A stretch of DNA of 64,000 nucleotides from Maylandia zebra (Eukaryota > Chordata > Actinopteri > Cichliformes > Cichlidae), in the NCBI RefSeq assembly GCF_041146795.1, contig NC_135180.1:40513794-40577793 (forward strand), in the 5' to 3' direction. Each line of letters opens with the position of its first letter. The first letter of the stretch is position 1. Shown one piece after another: positions 13,301-25,300 of this stretch. A model generated the notes under the pieces. That model was not told the origin of the DNA and ran no database searches. It saw nothing but the letters and a program-made list of their open reading frames with translations. Position numbers and translations under genes: made by a program.

Positions 13301-13917
13301 AACTGTTCAGTTTCTTCAGTCTGACTCCCTTCTGCTTTCCTGCCCTAGAGGTGCAAGCACATTTAACTTTCCTTACAAGTGAATCAGAGAAAGTGGTGCT
13401 GATAAAGGTGTAGAAATGGCTCTGTAAGCAGTTTTATGCAGCTGGTATAGACTTCTTTGGTTCACAATAACTCAGATGTACTAATATAGTACAGTAGTAT
13501 GAACAAAATGTGCTTGAACTAGTTTTTTTTTGTTAAGAATGTTTCCATGCCACATCCCTCCCCCCACCTCGGCCAGTCCGAAGACCTCTCCCTCCTGCTC
13601 TCCCCAGCCTACACCCCCTTCAGATGCAGTACCAAGCCCACCACAAAGACAGTTACAACCTGGCCTGAAAATGATCTCTCCAAACTGCAGGACTGCTCCA
13701 CACAGACAGACTGGGACATATTTCAATATCAGAACCTAGAAACTTTCACAGAATCAGTACTGGGGCTATGGCAGCCTCGCTTCTGTCGGTCTGCCCCAGG
13801 GCAGCTGTGGCTACAACCATAGCTTGCCTCCACCAGTGTGTGAATGTGAGAGTGAATGAATAGTGGTATTTTAAAGCGCTTTGGGTGCCTTGAAAAGCGC
13901 TATATAAATCCAATCCA

Positions 13918-13957
<40 letters not shown>

Positions 13958-15765
13958 TGGACTACATCAAGTTCTGTATTGGAAATGTGACTGTGGACAA
14001 AAGCATTCGGGTTTTCCCAAAACAAAAACGGGCCAGGTTCGATCACTCCTTGAGCCGATCTGAAAAGAGGAATTAAAGACCATAAAAGAAGCATCGAGTC
14101 CCAGCTGTCGAGCAACAACACACAGGAGGTGTGGTAGGGCATACAAGACGACATAAACCACAAAGGCAGCACTGTGAAAACAGTGCACTGAATGTACAGC
14201 TGCCAGAGGAAATAAATCGCTTCTTCACCAGCTTTGAAACGCCACAACAGCAGTACTCATCTGCTTCAGCCCTGCTCTCATCCTCACCTGGTTCCTGCAC
14301 CGCTCCACTCACTGTAGCGGAGCACGATGTCAGACATGTGCTCCTAGCAGTGAACCCCAGGAAGGCCAGATGGAGTCCAGATGGAGTACCTGGCAAGGTG
14401 CTAAGAGCATGTGCCCACCAGCTCACCCTCATCTTCACCAGAATCTTCAACCTCTCACTGGATCAGGCAGCCATCCCATCCTGTCTAAAATCAGAAACAA
14501 ACATCCCAGTGTCGAAGAAGTCTCCCATCACCAGCCTGAACGATTACCGCCCTGTGGCCCTCACACCGGTAATCATGAAATGCTTTGAGAAACTAGTCCT
14601 TCAGCACATCAAGGACTACCTTCCCCCAGAATTCGACCCCCACCAGTTTGCATACCGTGCAAACAGATCCACAGAAGACGCCATCGCCCTCCACTCTGTG
14701 CTGAGTCCCCTAGAACATGCATGTCCCAGTAAAACAATCATCCCAGACGTCCTCATCATCAAACTGGTCACTCTTGGCCTCCCGCCTCTCACATGCGCCT
14801 GGATAAAGGACTTTCTCACAAACCGGCCCCAGACTGTAAGACTCCGCCCTCATCTCTCCTCCACTCGCACACTGATCACCGGCTCCCCACAGGGCTGTGT
14901 GCTGAGCCCCCTCCTGTATTCTCTCTACATCCACGACTGCAGTTCAACCCAAAACAACAATCTCATCATCAAGTCTGCTGATGACACCACGGTAGGCTGC
15001 CTCATCTCAAAGGGAGACGAGGCAGCCTACAGAGAGGAAGTCGTGAAGTTGGCAGCCTGGTGTTCAGAGAACAGCCTGGCACTGAACACTAAGAAAACCA
15101 AAGAGGTCATTGTCGGCTTCATGAGGCACAGCACTGACTTAGCCTCTCTTTACATCAACGGGGAGCGTGTGGAGAGAGTCCACACCTTCCAGTTCCTTGG
15201 TGTCCTCATCTCTGCTGACATCTCCTGGAGAGACAACATCTCAGCGGGCGTCTGATGTTCTACTGCTCATCCATTGAGAGCCTGCTAACAAACTGCATCA
15301 CGGTATGGTAGGGCAGCTGCACTAAGGCGGGTAGAGTGAGGCTTCAGAATGTAGTTAAGGCAGCACAGAAGCTCATCAGCTGCCCTCTCCCCTCCCTGAT
15401 GGACATTTTCTCCTCCTGCTGCCTCAGCAGAGCAGCAAACATCATCAAGGACAGCTCCCACCCTGGTTTCAACATGTTCAGCCTGCTTCCCTCAGGGAGG
15501 CGCTACAGGTGCATCAGCACAAAGACCCACAGACTCAAGAACAGTTTCTTTCCAAAGGCCATAACCATCCTGAGCTCCGATAGCACAGCCCCACCCCCAC
15601 ATTTTTCCAGTTCCCTCCATAAATCACCATTGTGTAATACTAAATTCTATGTGCAATCACCGGTAACTGTATATACAAAACCCAGTTTATTTATTTATTT
15701 ACTTTTTCTTTTCTGTCTTTTACACCTGATTGTAAATTTGTACATTTTATTTATATATATATATA

Positions 15766-15860
<95 letters not shown>

Positions 15861-18800
15861 TTTTTTTTCATTGTTTTTGTTAACAATGTCCATATGTGTA
15901 TATAGAGCAGCAGAACTGCCCCCCCCTTTGCACTGAGTATGAGATGATCTGTATCTCACTGTACAATCGTACAGTGACAATAAAGGCATTCTTTTCTATA
16001 ATCACTCTTTAACTGTGGGTACTGGTTTCCATAGTATTTTTGATAGTCAACAATGGCTATTCTCTTGCTGTCTATTTAACCACAACAGTGAAACAAAGTA
16101 ACATTTGAATGTTCTCTGTAGGTCTCATCCTCCTCTTCTACCTCATCTTTTATGGTTTCCTGGGGGGAATGTTTTCTCTCACCATGTGGGTGATGTTGCA
16201 GACGCTTGACGAAAATGTGCCCCGACATCAGGATCGAGTGGCCAGTCCAGGTGCTTTCATTTCCTGTTTCACCCTACTGCCACTCATCCTTACTTATGGT
16301 CATTTTTTAAAAATTTCAGTAATGACTTTGATTTTGTTGCAGGTTTGGTGATTCGTCCTCATGCAGTTGAAATTACTTTCAACCGCAGTGACCCAGAAAA
16401 CTACAAACATTACATGCAACAGTTGCACAACCTCCTGCAAAGTGAGTACAACATGTAAACCGCCACACAGAGTCTCCAAACTCATTTCCAGGATTTCTGG
16501 AATTGTCAAAACTTGATCTAATCTTCATTGTTATCTTTTTACAAAAAAACAGCTAAACGAGAGGTTTTTGGACAAAGTTTGTGTTCTTCATTCTTTAAGC
16601 ACCAGTTCGAGCACCGGTTCGAGCACCGTTTAAGCACCGGCACCATTTCAAAAGTACTGTTGTTAACTTCACCTTTCACATAAAAGTTTGCCTCATCACT
16701 GAACAAAATCTTCTGCGTGAACTGAGGGTCCTGTTCCAATTTTTGTTTTGCCCATTCTGCAAATTGTGTGCGCCAATCTGGGTCATCCTCGTTGAGATGC
16801 TGCAGTAGCTGGAGTTTGTAAGGGTGCCATTTGTGAGTAGCTAATATCCGCCGGAGAGATGTTCGACTAATACCACTCTCCAGTGACATGCGGCGAGTGC
16901 TACGCTGTGGGCTCTTGCTGAATGAAGCTAGGACAGCCACTGATGTTTCTTCATTAGTGACAGTTTTCTTGCGTCCACATTTTGGCAAATCCAACACTGA
17001 ACCGGTTTCATGAAACTTAGCAAGCAGTTTGATGACTGTAGCATGGGAGATGGGTGGTCTCGTAAGGTGTCTTGCATTGAAATCTGCTGCAATGACCCGG
17101 TTACTGCGTTCACCAGATATCAACACAATTTCGACCCGCTCCTCACGTGTTAACCTCTTCGACATATCAATGGCTGTGAACAAAGAGAAACTTGTAAATA
17201 ACTCATGAAAGAATAAAGTTACGTTGAAACCAAGCACACCATTGTTTTTCTTGTGACATTACCAATACGTTTGATGTGTCACATGGCCGTCTTCCTATTG
17301 AAAAAACAAAAGTTGTATCCAAGATGGCCGACTTCTAAATGGCCACCATGGTCACCACCCATCTTGAGGAGTTTGCCCCCTCACATATACTAATGTGCCA
17401 CAAACAGGACTTTAATATCACCAACCCTTCCCATGTTATTATGGTGTATCCATATAAATGGCCCTCCCTGTAGAACATCAGTGAACCTCTGTGCTAACAT
17501 TATGCCCAAAACCTAGCTGAAGTAAGGGTGAATTATAGAAGTACTCCTGCAAATGACTTTGCTTATTCCAGGAAGAAAAGGACCAAGATGTGTTCAGACA
17601 TGAGCTTGAACCATTAAGCTACCTAATGTTCGTTCTCAGACTAAGAATTTAGGTTGAAAAGCAAAATGTTTTTTTACACACATTTCAATGTTAGTGTTCC
17701 TGTAGCACATTTTCCATGTCAGTGAATATGACTGGTACATTTAATAGATCACTCTCAATATTGCTTGAAGAAAATAAAATAAATAAAATACAAATGACTG
17801 TGTGCTGGACGCATGGGTTTGTCTGTGTGTGTCCATCATGTACTGTTGTGTGCAGAGCTTCATGAAAGACACGTGGATATCATATTTATGGGATATCATT
17901 CAGTCTCGATCACCTTCCCTCTCATTGCACCACTTGGTGAAATGTATCCGGTCTAACATCCCAGCGTCCCCTCTGTAGATCATCGGTGTCTCAGAAGCCC
18001 AGGGTCTTTTTCGAGTGTAATTTGTTTCATAGTTAGATGCCTGACTGACAAATGTGTAAAACAAAAACTACACACATTATTCAAAACACATAGCGCACAG
18101 TCGTGAATTCCCCCTAATTTTGGTATGATCCGAGCTCAGGCACTAGGTGACTAAGCACAGCACTTACGCATGTGAGTGAGGGGGGAGCTGCTGCCTGCGA
18201 GTTTGCTGTAGGAGAAGCACAGCCAGGCAGACAGAGGAGAGCTTAAGTTTTACCAGGTACCAAACCAAATCATTCGTACTGTACAAATAATGTAAATATG
18301 ACGGTGTATCACGAAAGATTGATGTCAAACTGATCACTTGACCCATATTACGTTACTTGTTCTTCAAGTGAATCAATAAATGGCGAAATGAAAAGCCGAA
18401 CAACAACAATGCTGTTTGTTTAGAGAGTCTTAGCTTACATGTGTGTTTATTTCATATTTTCATTTGTTACCTTCCACGGCTAAACAAACTCTCTAAACCG
18501 GTTTCAGTTATGTACTGATTAACACAACAATGGACATAAGGAGCTTCTTTCACAGAAAAAACTCAGATGTTATTTTATATATTAAGCTTTGTATGTTGTT
18601 CAGTATATTTCTATGCAAAAAACGGAATTTCAACACACAGCAGGATATTCACAGTTTAAACCAGATATTTACACTTTATGGAGAAAACAAAAACTTTTTT
18701 TTTTTTTTTAACTGTTAAACATCAATTTAGAGTAAACTTGTTTTGTTTTAGATAAATAAATATTGAAATATCTTTTGAATTAGTTAAATGTCAGAATAAA

Positions 18801-19286
18801 GAGAGACAGAGCTTCTGTTTTGTATCACTTTCATCAAATGTAGGAGTACAAGTACACTAAGTATATTGTTAATTATAAGAAACTGCAGACGATTCCATTC
18901 TGAGCTGAAGAAGCTTCTGATTGGTTAGTAGAGTCCATGTGAGTAAATTGGTGGCACAGCTGTGGATGCATATAAGGCAAAACACAGAGCCTGTTTCTGT
19001 GACATGGGAAAATCAAGAGATGTTAACAAAACACCAGGAAAAGAATTGTGGAGCTCCATAAGTGTGGCTCAGTTTGAATACAATTTGGTGCCATTTACAA
19101 TTAAGAAATACAGACAGTTTCTCTCTTTACTCTTAAAGTTAACAAACATGTTTTTATATTTATCTAAAAAATAAAGATTTAGTCTGATTTGATGTTACAA
19201 TTAAAAAAGTGTTTTTAGATGAAGAGTTTGTAAATATCTGGTTTCAACTGTATATTTGATGATGTTGGTGTTTGGCTTGATTGTCA

Positions 19287-19330
<44 letters not shown>

Positions 19331-22300
19331 GAGAGGAACAGAGAGGGGGAGAGAGAGAGAGGAGGATGAGGACAGAACAGAGATGGAACAAGAGCAAATC
19401 AAATCACTTTTATTGTCACATCACATGTGCAGGTATATTGGTACAGCACATGTGAGTGAAATTCTTGTGTGCGAGCTTCACAAGCAACAGAGTTGTGCAA
19501 AATACAATAATGTAAACAAGCAAAATACAAGAATGGCTACATCTGAAACTAATAAATATATGTACAATATATAATAGTATATGCATTTCTGGATGTGTAT
19601 ACTAAATATTTTTCTACGTGTGTGTGTGTGTGTGTGTGTACACATATTTTACAAATTAAATAGAGTAAACAATAAATAAAATAAAATATACAGAGTGAGA
19701 CATGTGCAAAACAGTGGTGTTACTGTACAGTATGGAGTGCATAATGTTAAAGTTCCAGTAGTGAAGCTGAGGTGTCTATGAAGTGTTCAGCAGTCTGATG
19801 GCCTGATGGAAAAAGCTGTCTCTCAGTCTGCTGGTTCGGGACCGGATGCTGCAGAACCTCCTTCCTGATGGAAGCAGTCTGAACAGTTTATGGCTGGGGT
19901 GACTGGAGTCCTTGATGATCCTCCCCGCTTTCCTCAGGCACCGCTTCCTGTAGATGTCTTGGAGGGAGGGAAGCTCACCTCCAATTATCCGTTCAGAGCA
20001 CCGCACTACTCGCTGGAGAGCTTTGCAGTTGTAGGCGGTGCTGTTGCCATACCAGGTGGTGATGCATCCAGTGAGGATGCTCTCAATGGCACAGTGATAG
20101 AAGGTCCTGAGGATGCGGGGGCTCATGCCGAATCTTTTCAGTCTCCTGAGAAAGAAGAGGCGCTGCTGCGCCTTCTTCACTGTTTTGTTTGTGTGTACTG
20201 ACCACATAAGATCCTCAGCCAGATGTACACCAAGGAACCGGAAGCTGCTCACTCTCTCCACAGCAGCGCCGTTGATGGTGATGGGGGTGTGTACTTCTCT
20301 GCACCTCCGGAAGTCCACTATCAACTCCTTTGTCTTTGCGACGTTGAGGGTGAGATGGTTGTCTTGACACCAGTGGGTCAGGGAGCTGACCTCCTCCCTG
20401 TAAGCTGTTTCATCACTGTTGGTGATAAGACCCACCACTGTAGTGTCGTCCGCAAACTTCACAATGATGTTGGAGTTGTTAGTGGCTGTGCAGTCGTAGA
20501 TGTAGAGTGAGTACAGGAGAGGGCTCAGTACACACCCCTGTGGAGCACCAGTGTTCAGTGTGATGGGGGATGAGGTGATGCTGCCCAGTCTGACCACCTG
20601 GCGTCTGTCAGACAGGAAGCTAAGGATCCAGCTGCAGAGGGAGCTGCTCAGTCCTAGATCCTGCAGTTTCCTGTCCAGCTTCGAGGGAACGATGGTATTG
20701 AATGCTGAGCTGTAATCTACAAACAGCATTCTCACATACGTGTCTCTCTTCTCCAGGTGTGACAGGGCAGTATGTAGTGTCAGGGCTATGGCATCATCAG
20801 TGGACCTGTTGTGGCGGTATGCGAACTGTAGAGGGTCCAGTGAGTCGGGTAGTGCAGAGCAGATGAAGTCCCTGACCAGCTTCTCGAAGCATTTGCTTAC
20901 GATGGGGGTCAGGGCTACAGGTCGCCAGTCGTTCAATGAGGAGATGGTGGAGGATTTGGGTACAGGGACGATGGTGGCCATTTTGAAGCAGGCTGGGACT
21001 ACAGACAGAGAGAGGGAAAGGTTGAAGATGTGCGTGAACACTCCAGCCAGCTGAGCCGCGCATGACTTGAGGACGCGGCCGGGAATCCCGTCCGGACCAG
21101 TAGCTTTGCGTGCGTTCACCTTCCTGAAGCACCTCCGCACATCCTCCTCAGACACAGTGTGCGCACTGACGTCATCCGCGGTGCGCACACTGTCCGGTCT
21201 CATGGTGTTCGCTGTGTCGAATCTAGCGTAGAATACGTTTAGATCCTCACACAGAGAGGCCGTGGTCTGCGGTGTGCTGGTTTTCCCTCTAAAGTCTGTG
21301 ATCGTGTTTAGTCCCTGCCACATACTCCGAGGGTTGTCAAACTGTTGCTCCACCCTGTCCCTGTACTCACGTTTGGCTGCTTTGATCGTCTTCCGGAGTT
21401 GGTAATGTGCGTGTTTGTAGTCCGATGTGTTCGCGGAGGCAAAGGTGGTGCTCCGTGCCGCGCGAACATCTCCGTTAATCCAGGGTTTTTGATTTGGGAA
21501 GGATTTAACTGTTCTGGATGGGACGACATCTTCCACGCATGTCCTGATAAATCCGCAGACTGAGTCTGTGTATTCATCAATGTCCCTAGCAGCCACGTGA
21601 AGCAGGTGGCTAAGCCCCGGGTGTATAAAGTGTCTGGCTCCACCTCTGCTGTAGATCCTGGTGAGGTGGATCAGTGAGTTCACTCATGATGTACTCTGAG
21701 CTCTGCCTCTTCATTTAGGTGTTTAGTTCCAGTCACATATGTCAGAGTAAGGATTTGAGTATGATGATGTACATTTTGACGGAAGCCAATTTAGCCTAAC
21801 AGTACTATAATAATTTTACCTGGACTGAGCACACACTCTGGTAAAAACTGAGAAACTATATACAGCGCAGGAAGATCAGATCAGCAGACAGCATCAAACA
21901 ACCCTGAAAAGTCGTGTTAATGTATGTAAACCACAGAAGAAACATTGCTTTTCACATAAACACTGCAGCACATCTGAGGTTGGATGGCTGCATGCTCACA
22001 GCCAACATGCCATCCATCTGTGAAACACAATGCAGGCAGTATCATGGATTGATAAAGCTCTGTGGCTGTCTGAATTACATGTGCTTGCAGTGATTCAAAA
22101 CTGTATGAAACATGTTCAAAGACAAAAGAATTCCAACAGGACGGATGAAGAAGCTCATGTAAGAGTCCTGAGCTACACTGGCAGAAGGCTGACCGATAAA
22201 TCAAAGAAATATTGATAAAGTGAAATGGTTTGTAGGCCGGAAAAGAGTGGAGTGCCCACTCCGGATCAGGGACGAGACCCTGCCCCAAGTGGAAGAGTTC

Positions 22301-25300
22301 AAGTATCTCGGGGTCTTGTTCATGAGTGATGGGAGAAGGGAGCGGGAGATCGACAGATGGATTGTTGCAGCAGCTGCAGTGATGCGGACGCTGTACCGGT
22401 CTGTTGTGGTGAAGAGAGAGCCAAGTGTAAAAGTGGAGCTCTCAATTTACCGGTCGATCTACGTCCCTACCCTCACCTGTGGTCAAGGGCTGTGGGTAGT
22501 GACCAAAAGAACGAGATCGCGAATACAAGCGGCGGAAATGAGCTTCCTCCGAAGGACAGCTGGCCTCTCCCTTAGAGATAGGGTGAGAAGTTCGGCCATC
22601 CGGGAGGGGCTCCGAGTAGAGCTGCTGCTCCTCCACATCGAAAGGAGCCAGTTGAGGTAGTTTGGGCATCTGACATCCCCTGGCGCCTCATGAGCGAGGT
22701 TTTCCGGGCATGTCCCACCGGGAGGAGGCCCCGGGGCAGACCCAGGACAGGCTGGAGAGATCATATCTTTCGGCTGGCCTGGAAATGCTTTTGTGTTCCC
22801 CCGGATAAGCTGGAGGAGGTGGCTGGGGAGAGGGAGGTCTGGGCTTCTCTGCTTGGGCTGCTGCCCCCGTGACCTCGCCCCATATAAGCAGAAGAAAATG
22901 GATGGATGGGTTTGTAGGATCAGAGCTAGAGCAGGGGTGGGGTACTCCAGGCCTGGAGGGCTGGTGTCCTACAGGTTTTAGATTTATCCTTGATCCAACA
23001 CAGCTGATTTAAATGGCTAAATGACCTCCTCAACATGTCTTATGGTTCTCCAGGGAATGAACTCATCATTTGATTCAGGTGTGTTGACCCAGGGTGAGAT
23101 CTAAAACCTGCAGGACACCGGCCCTCGATGCCTGGAGTTGCCCACCCCTGATCTAGAGTTGATCGACTTTACTGTGTGTTGTCTAATACGGTAGTGTCGA
23201 CTCTGCCCCTGCTCAGACATACAAGCCTCATTTTGTCTTTCTTCCTCTTCAGGTTATAATGACAGTATTCAGGAGCGTAATGACTTGTGTATGGTGGGCG
23301 AATACACTACACAGGACAATGAGCCGATAAAGAAGGTTTGTCAGTTTAAACGAAGTACACTGCGTCAGTGTTCTGGTTTGCCTGACCCCAGCTTTGGGTT
23401 CAAGGAGGGGAAACCCTGCATCATAATCAAGCTGAACCGGGTCAGTGAAGCACTTGTTGATTTTAAAAAAGCCAAAAATGACTTGCGTGAATACTAATTT
23501 AAAAACCTGTCTGCAGGTAATCGGCCTGAAACCAGAAGGAGATCCCTACATCAACTGCACTGCCAAGGTAACCCACAACATGCAAATATCCCATGGTGCA
23601 CCTGTGAAGCAGAGGAGAAACGTAAAAGGAGAATTCACCACATTTTTAGAAGTGCAAATTAGAAGGTTTCCGTAGTAAATGAAATTACTTTTTCGAACTA
23701 TTAAATTGAAGAACTGTATATGTGCCTCACTCTCTCGTAGAGAGCCACTTCCTTGCAGATGCAGTACTTTCCGTCTGAGGGTCGTCTGGATAAGATGTTT
23801 TTTCCATACTATGGGAAGAAGTCTCACGTGAGTAAATATTGCATGCTGAGTACTTATTCAGAAGTATTTTTATGTAGCAAAAAAAAAAAAAAAAATCTGA
23901 TTTATTTCTACTTTTCTATTTATGCAGGAAAATGTCAGAGCAACTTTAAGGTTAACAGATTTCCTCTCACTTTGACAATACTTCTATTTTTGAAGCGTCA
24001 AAGTTTACTTAACCTACAAGGAATGAATACAAGAATAGTATTTGATACAGGTTGCTAAGCTTTATTTAAATATTTACCTTTAATTTTAGTTGTAACGCAC
24101 CAAATCACAACAACCATAAGGAGAGATCATTTGTAGGAACTGACGCTGCCATAGGTCTCGGCTGCTCAGGATTCCCATGATGCATCGAGTTTTTCTTCTT
24201 CAGTAACCTTGTGTTTATACATCACTCTGCATTTAATTTTGTTAAACTCTGTCTCTCTTCCACAGCATGTCTTTATCCTGTCTTCCTTCTCTCACCCCAA
24301 CCAATCACAGCAGATGGCCCCGCCCCTCCCTGAGCCTGGTTCTGCTGGAGGTTTCTTCCTGTTAAAAGGGAGTTTTTCCTTCCCACTGTCGCCAAAGTGC
24401 TGCTCATAGGGGGTCATATAATTGTTGGGTTTTTCTCTGTATGTATTATTGTACGATCTACTGTACAATATAAAGCACCTTGAGGCGACTGTTGTTGTGA
24501 TTTGGCGCTATATTGATAAAACTGAATTTAATTAAACTGAACACAATTTATTGTATACAGAATTAAAGCAGGACCCTCAAAGAAAAGAGAACCAATCTTA
24601 CCATGGCCTAAAGGAGTATGAAACATTTGAGGATTAGCAACATTGCGAAGGCCTGAAATGCCAAGAAAGTCCATACACAGTTATACGAATTGATTTGTCA
24701 GTTCTCAGAAGAAATGCCTATAAGAGGCATGAGGAATTCCAATTTGCAGTGAAAAAGCCTGAAATCTAATGGTCCACCATATACAAGCAAAGGTGAGCCC
24801 ATAAAGGGCAGGAAGTAAACATTCCTTACCAAATAAAGAAACCAGAACCTTACATGGAATGTGCCTGCAGTTTAAGGCAAGGTTTACAAATTTTAAGTAC
24901 AACAATGACAACTTTTATCACAATCACTCAAACAGAACCCAAGACTGAGCTGAAGGGAGGAATAAAATCTCACGGAGTTAAAATGCATTTCATGAGAAAA
25001 TTAATTATTTTTTAGTGTCTTGCTGCAAGAGCTGCAAGCTTACAAGGAGGAGGCTGCAGAGGGGTAAGAGGGGTAAATGCAATCATTCTGTTAGAATGAC
25101 TGCAATTGATCTCTAGATCAACATAAATGACCAGGCTATTGGAATGATGGGGGAGATGGATAAGACTGGGAATTTCAGCTTGGTGACAGGGACTGGCCGA
25201 TTGAAGGGAGATTGAAATGGGCAGCCATCTGCCGCCACTGGTTGGGGTTGGTGGGAGGAAGACATAACAAATGCCATAACTTAATAATCACCAATGATTA

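Larger units (their letters stand above)
13547..15998 (+). mobile_element. 5'-truncated, mutated L2/Maui-type LINE
   Basis: It starts within the linker after the endonuclease ([13 protein letters not shown] and TDWDIFQ words), is broken by a SINE at 13757-13957, then carries a 374-residue reverse transcriptase frame at 14131-15255 and the C-terminal part at 15336-15590. Motifs: [59 protein letters not shown]. The segment holding the first catalytic Asp ([12 protein letters not shown] in the copy at 19.8-21.7 kb) is deleted, and the FADD box reads SADD. A frameshift follows 15255. The 3' end is GTGACAATAAAGGCATTC. It cannot make active enzyme. Confidence 0.85.

Noticed and set aside
16539..17237. 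Host gene with a helix-turn-helix
   Set aside because: It is a truncated mariner-type transposase with a terminal-repeat-like end nearby.
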